Source: Mediterraneibacter glycyrrhizinilyticus
GTDB lineage: Bacteria; Bacillota; Clostridia; Lachnospirales; Lachnospiraceae
NCBI RefSeq assembly: GCF_015560805.1
Contig: NZ_JADMSO010000010.1
Location: 40,765 to 104,764, forward strand
Direction: 5' to 3'
Length of the DNA: 64,000 nucleotides
Below are positions 1-8,082 of this stretch, piece by piece; positions within the stretch are counted from its first letter, which is position 1, and every line of letters starts with the position of its first letter. The notes beneath the pieces were generated by a model, which worked only from the letters and a program-made list of their open reading frames with translations, was not told the DNA's origin and did not search any database. The translations under genes were made by a program, and so were the position numbers.

Positions 1-1754
1 GCCACTGAGCCGGCTTCATAAGATCCCTCTGTATGTTCATCATATGCCATGATCACAACATAATCTGCCATGATTCCCTGTTCTTCCAGACTATAATGTC
101 CATTGTACGGCTGCGGTACATAATTATCCACTGAAAATACAAGTCCATTCTGACGGCATTTTACCGACAGTTCACGGACGAACTGGATATAATGCTCGCC
201 GCACTCTTCGGAGATCAGTTCAAAATCCAGATTGATCCCGTCGATTCCCGACTGAAGAGCTGCTGCGATCACCTGATTGATCAATGTCTCGCGCTTTGAC
301 GTATAGCTGAGCACTTCATACGTCTCCTCATATGAGTTGATTCCTCCATGGAAATCTCGAAGCACTGCCCATACATCCAAATTAGACTGATGCGCATAAT
401 TCACATAATCCGAACTTGCAAGAGAATTGATATTACCGTTTGTATCGGCAATACTGAACCAAGTCGGAGCGATCGTCGTCAAACCTTTGGTTCCTGCGAT
501 CGTCTCCAGTACATAGCTGTTGGCTTCTGCATTGTCCACATTGTGCCATGCCATATTGATCGTCTGATTCATTGAAATATTCGTATACTCCAGTTCTGTA
601 AACTCTCTGGAAGTTTCTTCCTCCACAACTTTTTTCAAAGCGTTCGTCTTCACATATCCGATAAATCCATCCGCTGTCGCTACTTTCTTCCAATCATCTT
701 CATCTTCTAGCACCGTAACTTTATCTGCTTTCTTGACTTCCGTCAGAATCGGGCTCTTTACTCCGCCTTGATAACGTACTTCTGTATCCCGTTTTAATAC
801 CGAAGTCTGGATCTTACCCCAGTCACTCGTAACGACGACTCTGTCCGGATTCTTATAAACACTGTAATCCAGATTGGTGTACTGCTGAATAAACGGAAGT
901 GCGATATATGCTGTTCTTCCTTCAGTTTTCAGGATTATAAAATCTTCACTTTTCTTTTCTGTAACTTCTGTATACTCTTTGCTGCCGACAGTAACCGAAA
1001 CATTCCCATTCGGTAACGTATAAAGCATAACACTTTCGTTCGGATCCCAGTAAAAACGTTCATTGATAAACTTTCTTACCACAGAATATTCAATATACGG
1101 CTCTCCATCGATCATCTTTCCGACTACATGACCGCTGTCTTCTCCTTTTATCACCTGATCGTTGACAACAAGTGCAAGAGAGTCTTCTCCTGTCAGCCCG
1201 TAATATTGTTCTAAATCAGCTTTCTCTTTCGACGGACCGTATCGCTGCCAGATAAAAACGCCTCCTGCAATTCCTACGATGACAGCAATCAGCAAAAACA
1301 TCCTGATCAGAAGATTGCGTCTTCTTCTCCTCGCCCGGCTGCTTCTTCTCTTTGGACGCTGACCGCCCGGCTGTGCTCCTGCACTACCCCTGCTGCGACT
1401 GACATTTCTGCTTCGATTTCCGCCCGCATTCGCAGATCCGCTTCTCGAAGATCCGGAATTTGTACTGCCATTCCTCATAGGCTCTGCACCGGTTCCGCCA
1501 ATCCGCTGTCTGTTTCCAGCATTCACTCTGCTCCATTCTTTTCCGTCCTGCGTATAAGATGCTGACGGATTCCGGCTCGACATTCCGCGCCAGCTTTCAT
1601 CGTGCTGGGTCGTTTCCCTGCTGCCTGATATTCTATATTCTCCTGTTCCTGAACTTCCCGGTCTTTGGTCGCTGCTGCCTGGGCGTCTGACTGTACCCTG
1701 CTGCCTGGTCCTCTGATTCAGGAAATCATTTTCTCTGTTTCCTCTTTCGTCCAT
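1..1754 (-). CDS. Membrane-anchored GH18 glycosidase-like protein with SH3 domain (partial, 3' end outside window)
   Basis: The frame opens at an ATG preceded by AGGAGGTG and stays open to the window edge, giving at least 584 residues. Order seen: a roughly 140-residue low-complexity Arg/Ser/Gly-rich N-terminus ending in a basic cluster, one transmembrane segment (LLIRMFLLIAVIVGIAGG), a region resembling the copper-amine-oxidase-type stalk domain, a bacterial SH3 segment (DKVTVLEDEDDWKKVATADG), then a TIM-barrel start with the GH18 acid motif DGINLDFE, matching the family DxxDxDxE-type signature. Proteins of this build (YaaH/SleL-like) bind or cleave N-acetylglucosamine polymers such as peptidoglycan or spore cortex. 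The topology puts the basic tail in the cytoplasm and the enzyme outside. Substrate is inferred from the family only; the C-terminal part of the barrel is not visible. Confidence 0.82.
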   Translation of the reverse strand, partial: MDERGNRENDFLNQRTRQQGTVRRPGSSDQRPGSSGTGEYRISGSRETTQHDESWRGMSSRNPSASYTQDGKEWSRVNAGNRQRIGGTGAEPMRNGSTNSGSSRSGSANAGGNRSRNVSRSRGSAGAQPGGQRPKRRSSRARRRRRNLLIRMFLLIAVIVGIAGGVFIWQRYGPSKEKADLEQYYGLTGEDSLALVVNDQVIKGEDSGHVVGKMIDGEPYIEYSVVRKFINERFYWDPNESVMLYTLPNGNVSVTVGSKEYTEVTEKKSEDFIILKTEGRTAYIALPFIQQYTNLDYSVYKNPDRVVVTSDWGKIQTSVLKRDTEVRYQGGVKSPILTEVKKADKVTVLEDEDDWKKVATADGFIGYVKTNALKKVVEEETSREFTELEYTNISMNQTINMAWHNVDNAEANSYVLETIAGTKGLTTIAPTWFSIADTNGNINSLASSDYVNYAHQSNLDVWAVLRDFHGGINSYEETYEVLSYTSKRETLINQVIAAALQSGIDGINLDFELISEECGEHYIQFVRELSVKCRQNGLVFSVDNYVPQPYNGHYSLEEQGIMADYVVIMAYDEHTEGSYEAGSV

Positions 1755-1912
1755 GCGGCACCTCCTGTTAGACCTTATTATATCATATTTTTTTTATACG
1801 TCATTATAATTTTACTATTTTAGCAAAGATTTTGTAACATTTCAGCCAATTCAAACTATTTCTAACGAACTTCTTTACATGTTACGCTTTTTATTCCTCG
1901 AATACAGAGTCT

Positions 1913-2200
1913 TCAACCATTCTGAATAAAGGGGGAATTGCGTCTGGCTGCTCTTTGACCTTTCTGTCTTCTGTTCTTTCGATACTTTTCGTTGATATTT
2001 ACAAAAGAAAGTGATTCAATATGACCCTCCGGATCAATTTCATAATCCCGCATATAACTTCCGGCTTCACGAACCATATGCTGCCGTACTACCTGCATCG
2101 GACTCGCACTGTTCCCGTCAATCAATATACAGACTCCTTTCTTCTCATAATCCTCCAGTTCCGTATACAGGTTTTCATATACCGCACTATCTTTTTTCAT
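1913..2200 (-). CDS. Small hypothetical protein (95 aa)
   Basis: I do not recognise a family. The start MKKDSAVYENLY is chosen because AAAGGAG lies 7-8 bases before this ATG; a more upstream ATG would place that ribosome site inside the gene. The product is soluble and charged, with a predicted helix-rich first half (YENLYTELEDYEKKGVCILIDG) and a very basic C-terminus (KYRKNRRQKGQRAARRN) that could contact nucleic acid. It stands alone between the GH18 gene and mecA, all intergenic flanks being AT-rich. Coding is supported by the ribosome site and ordinary composition, not by homology. Confidence 0.55.
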   Translation of the reverse strand: MKKDSAVYENLYTELEDYEKKGVCILIDGNSASPMQVVRQHMVREAGSYMRDYEIDPEGHIESLSFVNINEKYRKNRRQKGQRAARRNSPFIQNG

Positions 2201-2630
2201 TACACTGCTCCTTTCCATAACGACTCGGATCAGCTATAAAAACTGCATCTTACAGACCAACCGGAAGTTTCGTGACATACCGCTGAATGTTCATGCAGCA
2301 GGAAGATAGCAGAGTCGTTCTTTAACTTCTCACATTCTTTTGATTTGTTCCAGAAAACGGAACATCGAAATATATTGAACTATTAACAGAATATTGCCAG
2401 ATTCACTGATACAGCAATCTCCGTGCCCCTCCTTTCATGATTTTTTGACACTCACTGATCAAAAGCTATCCTCTGTGCCGCTATTATATATCCGCATTTT
2501 TCTCTTTTTCAATGTGTTTCTTGTTTAAAACCGTTGTGAATTTGTTGATAAATACGTTGCACGGAATTTCATTTTATTCACATCATGTGTAAAGAAATCT
2601 CCAATGTCAATTTCTTCCTTTTCTTTTTTC
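2201..2630. other. Intergenic region, no gene seen
   Basis: About 430 bases without a convincing gene on either strand. It becomes increasingly AT-rich toward the mecA promoter. Short open frames here lack ribosome sites. No tRNA, riboswitch or strong hairpin was recognised. Confidence 0.5.
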
Positions 2631-2659
2631 TTTACATCCTGCAAATTTTTGTTTATACT
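2631..2659 (+). promoter_or_regulatory. Sigma-A promoter of mecA
   Basis: TTTACA at 2631-2636 and TATACT at 2654-2659 with a 17-base spacer, about 45 bases ahead of the mecA start. Both hexamers are one mismatch from consensus. Confidence 0.65.
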
Positions 2660-2704
2660 ATTATGGAATAAATATATTTTCTAATCATTGAAGGATGTGA
2701 TCAT

Positions 2705-3433
2705 ATGAAGATTGAAAAACTGAATGAAAATCAGATTCGCTGCACTTTGACACATGCTGATCTGGCGGAACGCCATCTAAAACTAAGTGAACTTGCATAT
2801 GGTACGGAAAAAGCGAAGTCATTGTTTCGTGACATGATGCAGCAGGCATCTTTTGACTTTGGTTTTGAAGCTGAAGATATTCCACTGATGATCGAAGCGA
2901 TTCCTGCTTCTGCTGATTCGATTGTCCTGATCATAACGAAAGTGGAGGATCCGGAAGAATTAGACACCAGATTTTCCAAGTTTACTTCTGCCGGAGATGC
3001 GGATGGAAAGACCCGCGAACCGCTCAGCAAGCTGGAGGGTGCAGAAGAATTTATGGATCTGCTCAACAAAGTAAAAGATGCAGCGTCCAGCGTAGAAAAA
3101 TCTGCTTCCAGGAAAACAGACAGTGCAGAACCTACACCGATCCCTGTAAAGCTTTTCTCCTTTGAGACGATCGATCTGGTCATCTGTGCAGCACGCCTGA
3201 TCGCACCGATGTATCAGGGCGCCAACACTTTATATCGTGATTCGGCAAATGACATGTATCTTCTTGCTCTTACGCCATCCGAGCACACAAAACAGGAGTT
3301 CAGCAAAGTCTGCAACATGCTCTCTGAATTCGGCGCTCAGGAAAAAGCAAGTGCTTCCGTGCTCGCTTTTCTGGAAGAGCATTGTGAAATCACCATTGCG
3401 GCTGATGCAATCCAAAAATTATCCGCACTCTAA
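2705..3433 (+). CDS. mecA: Adaptor protein MecA
   Basis: A 242-residue MecA-family adaptor, the usual length. In Bacillus, MecA delivers substrates such as ComK to the ClpC AAA+ unfoldase and ClpP protease and promotes ClpC hexamer assembly. The N-terminal substrate-binding domain (MKIEKLNENQIRCTLTHADLAERHLKLSEL, given here only as its start MKIEKLNENQIRCTLTHADL) is followed by an acidic linker with Lys/Ser-rich stretch near residues 95-145 and a C-terminal ClpC-binding domain from about residue 150. The conserved opening, in which 'Q-x-R-C-T-L-T' precedes 'DL', is typical of clostridial MecA. It is monocistronic, with its own promoter and a strong terminator downstream. Targets in this organism are unknown. 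Confidence 0.9.
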   Translation: MKIEKLNENQIRCTLTHADLAERHLKLSELAYGTEKAKSLFRDMMQQASFDFGFEAEDIPLMIEAIPASADSIVLIITKVEDPEELDTRFSKFTSAGDADGKTREPLSKLEGAEEFMDLLNKVKDAASSVEKSASRKTDSAEPTPIPVKLFSFETIDLVICAARLIAPMYQGANTLYRDSANDMYLLALTPSEHTKQEFSKVCNMLSEFGAQEKASASVLAFLEEHCEITIAADAIQKLSAL

Positions 3434-3463
3434 GTTAAAAACATATCGGTTATTCACATAACG

Positions 3464-3535
3464 AAAACCGCAACAGAAATCAAAAACAAAAGATCCTTTG
3501 TGACCTCCGAAATGATTTCTGCTGCGGTTTTTCTT
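3464..3535. terminator. Bidirectional terminator between mecA and DUF1858 gene
   Basis: A 19-bp stem (AAAACCGCAACAGAAATCA at 3464-3482 pairing with 3513-3531, one G-U pair) encloses a 30-base loop. The A-run on the left and T-run on the right let it end transcription from both converging genes. Confidence 0.75.
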
Positions 3536-3563
3536 ATTCGATATTTTTCTTTAAATTTTAAGA

Positions 3564-3773
3564 TTAAGCCTGCATCGCTTTCTTTGCAGCATTAATCTTC
3601 TCTACGAGCAGATCTGCATCGATTCCATGGACCATTGCAGCCTCTTCCAAAGATTCCATCTGTGCAGACGGGCAGCCAAGACAGTGCATTCCAATCTCCA
3701 TCAGGATCGGAGCAGCCTCCGGAAATACTGTTAACAGTTCACCGATTGTTGTATTCTTAGAAATCTCTGCCAT
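3564..3773 (-). CDS. DUF1858 domain protein
   Basis: A 69-residue protein that is a single DUF1858 domain (the N-terminal domain also found in ScdA/Ric-type iron-sulfur repair proteins and hybrid-cluster-associated redox proteins). The hallmark is the segment [20 protein letters not shown] followed by [10 protein letters not shown], whose CxxC pair is the conserved cysteine motif. A role in disulfide or metal handling is inferred from the family; no biochemical function is established. It has a good ribosome site (AGGAGG, 6 bases ahead) and its own consensus promoter at 3822-3850. Confidence 0.85.
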   Translation of the reverse strand: MAEISKNTTIGELLTVFPEAAPILMEIGMHCLGCPSAQMESLEEAAMVHGIDADLLVEKINAAKKAMQA

Positions 3774-3821
3774 TTCTATTTCCTCCTTTATTGTTCAGTT
3801 GTTTTAACAACACTACGGTTT

Positions 3822-3850
3822 ATTATAATCTCTAATTTTAAAATTATCAA
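3822..3850 (-). promoter_or_regulatory. Sigma-A promoter of the DUF1858 gene
   Basis: Read on the minus strand: TTGATA (3850-3845), 17-base spacer, TATAAT (3827-3822), about 50 bases before the start codon. Confidence 0.75.
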
Positions 3851-4029
3851 CCACGAACTATAAGTATGTGAATATTCTGAATTGTCTATATTCTGCATAT
3901 CACTTTTAGACTACTTAAAAGTCAACATCTTTCTTTCTTTTTTTCGACAAAATATAATTTTCATGATATGTAACCAAAACACGCGTTCTTTTTTTATTCA
4001 AAGTAATTCACATAATTCACACCTTTTTA

Positions 4030-4101
4030 TGTGGATAATGTGGATAACTTTTGTATAACACACTTTTTTTCCACATTTTTTGATATTTTGAATGTGGATA
4101 A
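4030..4101. promoter_or_regulatory. Cluster of three perfect DnaA boxes in an AT-rich gap
   Basis: TGTGGATAA, the exact complement of the consensus DnaA box TTATCCACA, occurs at 4030-4038, directly again at 4039-4047, and at 4093-4101, all in the same orientation. The surrounding 3851-4260 is extremely AT-rich and holds no credible gene. The site is about 47 kb from dnaA. A DnaA-titrating or DnaA-regulated site is an inference. Confidence 0.7.
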
Positions 4102-4264
4102 GTTGAAAACTATTCTTTTCGTTCATTCGACTTTTTTTTACATTTTCACCTTAATTTGTGCACTTTGCATATTATCATTTTTTCATGCATTTAAAACTGC
4201 AAAATACTTTTTCTTTTTTCATAAAACAAGTTATCTGTGAATTTCTTTTTCTACTTATAAAAGA

Positions 4265-4300
4265 AAGACATCACCTCATAAAAAAGTGATGTCTTCCTGT
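4265..4300 (-). terminator. Terminator of the NlpC/P60 gene
   Basis: AAGACATCAC at 4265-4274 pairs perfectly with GTGATGTCTT at 4286-4295 around an 11-base loop. On the minus strand the stem is followed by a T-rich run (CTTTCTTTT). Confidence 0.75.
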
Positions 4301-4309
4301 TTTCTCTTC

Positions 4310-5437
4310 TTATAAAACCCGGCGTATTGTGACGATCGGCGCATACTGCGCACTGCAGATTCCAATTCCATCTGTCTCATTCATCGCATTGACGATATTT
4401 CCATCTCCCATATAGAGACCCACATGCCCATCGTAAAGAACGATGTCACCCGGCAACGCTTCATCGTAACTTACCTCATAACCTACCCCGACCATATCCC
4501 ATGTCGTTCTTGGAAGACTGATTCCGAAATTCGCATATACAGCCTGAACAAATCCGGAACAATCCGCCCCATTTGTCAGGCTCGTCCCACCCCACACATA
4601 GGGATTTCCGATAAACTGACATGCAAAGTCGATCACCGCCTGACCTCCGGTCGCATTTTCTGTATTCCCGACCCCGGAAGTCACTTTTCCTGCCAAAACT
4701 GCCTCGGTATCTATAGCTTCTGTAGAAGAGACCGTAACCGCCGCTGTTTCTTCCGCGATCCGTCTACTCTCCTCTTCTCTTGTTTCTCCATAAGAATAAT
4801 CTGTTGATATTTCTATATATTCTCCGCTTACCCAGCCATCCGTAGCTCCTGCTTTCACCGGATACCAGTTATCCACCGCATCTCCGGTCACTTCATACTG
4901 CTGACCGAATGTGACCTGTGTAAGAATTGCAGTATCCGTTCCCTGCCCGCTTCTCACATTCAATACCTGCGCGAGAACAGTCGCTTCCGGCTTTTCATAT
5001 TCTTCCGCGCGTCTTTGCGCTTCATCTCCTGTATATAATGCTGAATCCGGAACATATCCGACTGCATTTCCCGATTGGATCTTTATCCAGCCGTCGCTGT
5101 ACTCCAACACCGTTGCCGTCGAATCACTGTAAAGTTTTCCGGTCCAGTCACTTGTTTCATCCGGGGCACTTCTAATATAAGTAAAATCACTTGTATTAGA
5201 AAATGCCCTGTTCACATACTCACCCTGTTCTGTCGGTACCAGATACAAATCTATATTTTCTTTCACATTTACTTCATAACACTCTTCCAGTACCGATTCG
5301 ATCCCTGCAATCGGCAAAGGTGAAGAAGTTCCATGTTCTTCCTCCGCTGCCTGAGCCGTCATTGCACTCCCCGGGATCATCACTGCCCCTACGATTGCGG
5401 GCAGAATCCAATTTTGCCTTTTGTGTGTAGTTCTCAT
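4310..5437 (-). CDS. Secreted SH3-NlpC/P60 peptidoglycan endopeptidase
   Basis: A 375-residue exported cell-wall hydrolase. Residues 1-30 form a signal peptide ending AMTAQA. Two bacterial SH3 domains follow (about 82-135 and 152-210), which usually bind peptidoglycan stems. A linker rich in Glu, Thr and Ala leads to the C-terminal NlpC/P60 domain from about 265, with catalytic Cys in ADCSGF (C293), His in GHVGLYMG (H338) and a third polar residue near N350. Family members cleave gamma-D-Glu-(di)amino-acid bonds and act in growth, separation or germination. It is transcribed alone from a perfect consensus promoter with a 70-base leader, suggesting strong constitutive expression. Confidence 0.9.
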   Translation of the reverse strand: MRTTHKRQNWILPAIVGAVMIPGSAMTAQAAEEEHGTSSPLPIAGIESVLEECYEVNVKENIDLYLVPTEQGEYVNRAFSNTSDFTYIRSAPDETSDWTGKLYSDSTATVLEYSDGWIKIQSGNAVGYVPDSALYTGDEAQRRAEEYEKPEATVLAQVLNVRSGQGTDTAILTQVTFGQQYEVTGDAVDNWYPVKAGATDGWVSGEYIEISTDYSYGETREEESRRIAEETAAVTVSSTEAIDTEAVLAGKVTSGVGNTENATGGQAVIDFACQFIGNPYVWGGTSLTNGADCSGFVQAVYANFGISLPRTTWDMVGVGYEVSYDEALPGDIVLYDGHVGLYMGDGNIVNAMNETDGIGICSAQYAPIVTIRRVL

Positions 5438-5520
5438 ATAAAACCTCCTGCCTTGTTCTGTCTTTATCTTTTGTAGGAAGTTCTAAATGTTACACATTTA
5501 TTAAATTTTATTACGTTGTC

Positions 5521-5549
5521 ATTATAACAACTCACTCACTCTATGTCAA
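5521..5549 (-). promoter_or_regulatory. Perfect sigma-A promoter of the NlpC/P60 gene
   Basis: On the minus strand TTGACA (5549-5544), a 17-base spacer and TATAAT (5526-5521): both hexamers exactly match consensus. Confidence 0.85.
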
Positions 5550-5695
5550 CCTGTTTAAAGCCTTTTTCATACATCACAGCTCGACATTTTCTATAATTAT
5601 TTTTAACATTTCTTATCAAAAAGAAATGATTATTAATTATTTTGTAACATTTTGAAAATTTTATTCTTCTGTCGAAAAAAATGTATTTCTTCTAT

Positions 5696-5843
5696 ATTAA
5701 GATGTCAGCGGCAAAAGATCGCAAACTACGTTGCGTCGGAGTACAAGGGGAAATACCCGCGGTTGAGGTCTGCGAGTCGAAAAGAGACTGAGATTTGCTC
5801 TTCATCGACCGTTTCTCCCCTTGTACCCCGACGCTATCTTAAT
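5696..5843. repeat. Palindromic element, 148 bp
   Basis: Outer arms ATTAAGAT (5696-5703) and ATCTTAAT (5836-5843) match perfectly. Inner arms at 5733-5753 and 5812-5834 share GCGTCGG-GTACAAGGGG with one mismatch and a small bulge. The centre holds another set of short inverted repeats. A 20/22-base copy of the right arm (CCCCTTGTAC-CCGAC-CTATC) recurs at 13803-13824, so the sequence is dispersed in this genome. It lies between the NlpC promoter and the perR promoter, overlapping neither. The nature (miniature mobile element or structured RNA) is not determined. Confidence 0.6.
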
Positions 5844-5881
5844 GTGATAAAAATTTTTACTGAATTTTTGAAAAAAATAGG

Positions 5882-5931
5882 TTGACATTTCCCTCTTAAT
5901 CATGTATATTTTAATTACAGTAATTGTTACT
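5882..5931 (+). promoter_or_regulatory. perR promoter and candidate PerR operator
   Basis: TTGACA at 5882-5887 and TATATT at 5905-5910 with a 17-base spacer. Immediately downstream AGTAATTGTTACT (5919-5931) is a perfect palindrome of 5 bases each side of TTG, placed where a bound repressor would block initiation. Its TTA...TAA-like pattern and position suggest autoregulation by the Fur-family product. Confidence 0.7.
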
Positions 5932-5957
5932 ATTATTGTTTTAAAGGAGGATTCCCG

Positions 5958-6353
5958 ATGGCTAATTTAAAATATAGCCGGCAAAGAGAATCCATCAAAC
6001 ATTTTCTAGCGACTACGAAAGAACATCCAACTGCCGACACAGTTTACACACATGTGAAGGAGGAGTTTCCAAACATCAGTCTGGGAACAGTTTATAGAAA
6101 CCTAAAGCTTCTGACCGACTTAGGCGAAGCGATCAAGATTACCGCCCCTGACGGCGGTGACCGGTTTGATGGATGCACTCAGCCGCACAATCATTTTTAT
6201 TGCACAAAGTGCAAACGAATTCTGGATTTGGATCTGGATATGAAAAAGATCGAGATGATCAACCAGGCTGCCGCAGATAACTTCGACGGCATCATCCATT
6301 CCAGCAACACCATCTTTTTTGGTGAATGCAGTGACTGCATTAAGAAGTCATAA
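5958..6353 (+). CDS. perR: Fur-family peroxide-type repressor (PerR)
   Basis: A 131-residue Fur-superfamily metalloregulator of normal length. The N-terminal winged helix includes HPTADTVY and LGTVYRNLKLL. The regulatory metal site can be read from H23, D71 (in DRFDG), H77 and H79 (PHNH), and a structural zinc site from C82/C85 and C124/C127. An Asp in the DRFD position together with the genomic partner favours PerR over Fur: PerR senses H2O2 by metal-catalysed His oxidation and derepresses defence genes. The rubrerythrin gene begins 33 bases after the stop, with no terminator between, so both are probably one peroxide-inducible operon under the palindrome at 5919-5931. Confidence 0.85.
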   Translation: MANLKYSRQRESIKHFLATTKEHPTADTVYTHVKEEFPNISLGTVYRNLKLLTDLGEAIKITAPDGGDRFDGCTQPHNHFYCTKCKRILDLDLDMKKIEMINQAAADNFDGIIHSSNTIFFGECSDCIKKS

Positions 6354-6386
6354 CAATATATTTTATAAGAAAAGGAGATCAAAACT

Positions 6387-6929
6387 ATGAAAAAATTTGT
6401 ATGTACAGTATGTGGTTATGTTTACGAAGGAGAAGCAGCACCGGCAGAATGTCCACAGTGCCATGTTGGAGCTGATAAATTTAAAGAGATGACAGGAGAC
6501 AGAGAGTGGGCTGCAGAGCACGTTGTAGGTGTTGCTCAGGGCGTTAGCGAAGACATCCTTGCTGACTTAAGAGCTAACTTCGAGGGAGAATGTTCCGAAG
6601 TTGGAATGTATCTTGCTATGGCTAGAGTTGCTCACAGAGAAGGATATCCGGAAATCGGACTGTACTGGGAGAAAGCAGCTTACGAAGAGGCTGAGCACGC
6701 AGCAAAATTCGCTGAGCTTCTTGGAGAAGTTGTAACAGACAGCACAAAGAAAAACCTTGAAATGAGAGTAGAAGCTGAGAACGGCGCTACCGCTGGTAAA
6801 TTTGACCTTGCTAAACGTGCGAAAGCTGCAAACCTTGACGCTATCCACGATACAGTTCACGAGATGGCTAGAGACGAAGCTCGTCACGGAAAAGCTTTCG
6901 AGGGACTTCTGAAGAGATACTTCGGCTAA
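6387..6929 (+). CDS. Reverse rubrerythrin (NADH-dependent peroxide reductase component)
   Basis: A 180-residue protein in which the rubredoxin domain comes first: C6/C9 (CTVCG) and C22/C25 (CPQC) make the Fe(SCys)4 site. The diiron four-helix domain follows from about residue 50, with carboxylate/His ligands visible in [16 protein letters not shown] (E101-H104) and MARDEARH (E164-H167). This domain order defines reverse rubrerythrin, which in Clostridium acetobutylicum reduces H2O2 and O2 with electrons from NADH via a reductase. It follows perR and is expected to be induced by peroxide. Codon use is strongly biased, fitting a highly expressed protein. A ribosome site AAAGGAG precedes the start. 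Confidence 0.92.
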   Translation: MKKFVCTVCGYVYEGEAAPAECPQCHVGADKFKEMTGDREWAAEHVVGVAQGVSEDILADLRANFEGECSEVGMYLAMARVAHREGYPEIGLYWEKAAYEEAEHAAKFAELLGEVVTDSTKKNLEMRVEAENGATAGKFDLAKRAKAANLDAIHDTVHEMARDEARHGKAFEGLLKRYFG

Positions 6930-6943
6930 GATTCAGCTGAATA

Positions 6944-6992
6944 AAGAGAGAGAAGACTGAGAATTGTATATCTTGGTCTTCTCTCTTCTTAT
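6944..6992 (+). terminator. Terminator of the perR-rubrerythrin operon
   Basis: AAGAGAGAGAAGACTGAG from 6944 pairs with the segment CTTGGTCTTCTCTCTTCTT up to about 6990, followed by T-rich sequence. Confidence 0.75.
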
Positions 6993-7003
6993 TTCTCACT
7001 GTT

Positions 7004-8065
7004 TCAACGCTCTATTTCGTACATTGCCACTTCATCTGTCTCTCTGTTTGTCGACACAATCACATCTTTTCCATCCCTCACAAAATGCCAGACATTTGCC
7101 GGACCGCAGTCATGATCAATAACATCACTTTGATATGTTTGTTTTTCCTTATCATAAGAAAAGCAAAGTAAATCTCTGTTTCCTTTTCGATGTCCGATCA
7201 CAAGCGCATTTTCACCGCACAAGGAACCACCATAAATCGCATGACAAAACTCTGCCGTTTTTTCATATGAGTAAATACATTCAAAATTTCCTGTCTCTTT
7301 CGCCCTTTTGTATATTTTGATCTGATCCCCATGAAATGGGGCGATTACCGCAAGCTCCTCTTCGCCATCCTCATCAAGATCTACGAGCACTGCATCACTT
7401 GCCGGTATCGTAAGTAATGTTTCGGTCTTCCATTCCCCTCCGGCTTTTTCCGGCGGTATAAAACGAAATATTCCGTTCTCTGACGAGATCACACTGGTAT
7501 CATATCCATTTTCACGGACCCGATAATATCCATGATTCTTTAACATCTGATCTTTGATCACAAAAAGTTCCAAAGCATGTTCCTCTCCGGTTTCTCCCAA
7601 GTTTTCAGGTAATACCGCCCCATATACTTTTCCCGGAGATGACCAGTCATCCTTATATTCATGTCCCGATTTTAATGTACAGGCAATCAAATAATGAATA
7701 CCGTTCCGCTCTATAATATCAAATCGGTGTACATGTGGCAGCGAAACCAGTGTTTCCACGCTCCACTGTTTCTCCTTTTCTTTTGGCGGTCTGACAAGAA
7801 CGATCGATGCTTCTTTTGAATCATTTGGAGAATAGAAGCGGTGTGTCGCAAGAAATACACCATCGCTACCCGGAACTTGAACCATACTCATAACGCCACC
7901 CGGCTGTTCCCATATTGTATCAACTTCATTTCCTTCTAAATCAAATAGAATACAGCGATCTGTTTTCTCCGCCGCCACAAGGAAAAAATCCTTTCCTTTA
8001 TAATGAAGCGGTGCTATTGAATAACATTTTGTTAAATTTGAAATAATCTTTTTGTTAATCTTCAC
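7004..8065 (-). CDS. Beta-propeller-like protein (FG-GAP/VCBS-type), last gene of the sugar operon
   Basis: A cytoplasmic protein of 353 residues with no signal peptide. It shows repeating blade-like segments, including VLVDLDEDGEEELAVI, a Ca-binding FG-GAP/VCBS-type motif (DLDxDGxxEL), and several 'xxVxSTN/xHRxxN' strands. No enzymatic family was recognised. The GTG start (MKINKKIISNL) is chosen because AGAGGGGA lies 5 bases ahead of it; a TTG 27 bases earlier lacks such a site and would overlap the previous gene. It follows the UlaG-like gene by 17 bases and so belongs to the fucosidase/kinase operon. A lactonase, sugar-binding or scaffold role is only a guess; many propeller folds act on sugar lactones. 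Confidence 0.7.
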   Translation of the reverse strand: MKINKKIISNLTKCYSIAPLHYKGKDFFLVAAEKTDRCILFDLEGNEVDTIWEQPGGVMSMVQVPGSDGVFLATHRFYSPNDSKEASIVLVRPPKEKEKQWSVETLVSLPHVHRFDIIERNGIHYLIACTLKSGHEYKDDWSSPGKVYGAVLPENLGETGEEHALELFVIKDQMLKNHGYYRVRENGYDTSVISSENGIFRFIPPEKAGGEWKTETLLTIPASDAVLVDLDEDGEEELAVIAPFHGDQIKIYKRAKETGNFECIYSYEKTAEFCHAIYGGSLCGENALVIGHRKGNRDLLCFSYDKEKQTYQSDVIDHDCGPANVWHFVRDGKDVIVSTNRETDEVAMYEIER

Positions 8066-8082
8066 ACTTTTCCCCTCTCTTT

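Noticed and set aside
4031..4240. 69-codon frame rich in Phe over the DnaA-box cluster
   Set aside because: AT-rich low-complexity translation without ribosome site.
5652..5885. 77-codon open frame on the plus strand
   Set aside because: It runs across the 148-bp palindrome and has no ribosome site.
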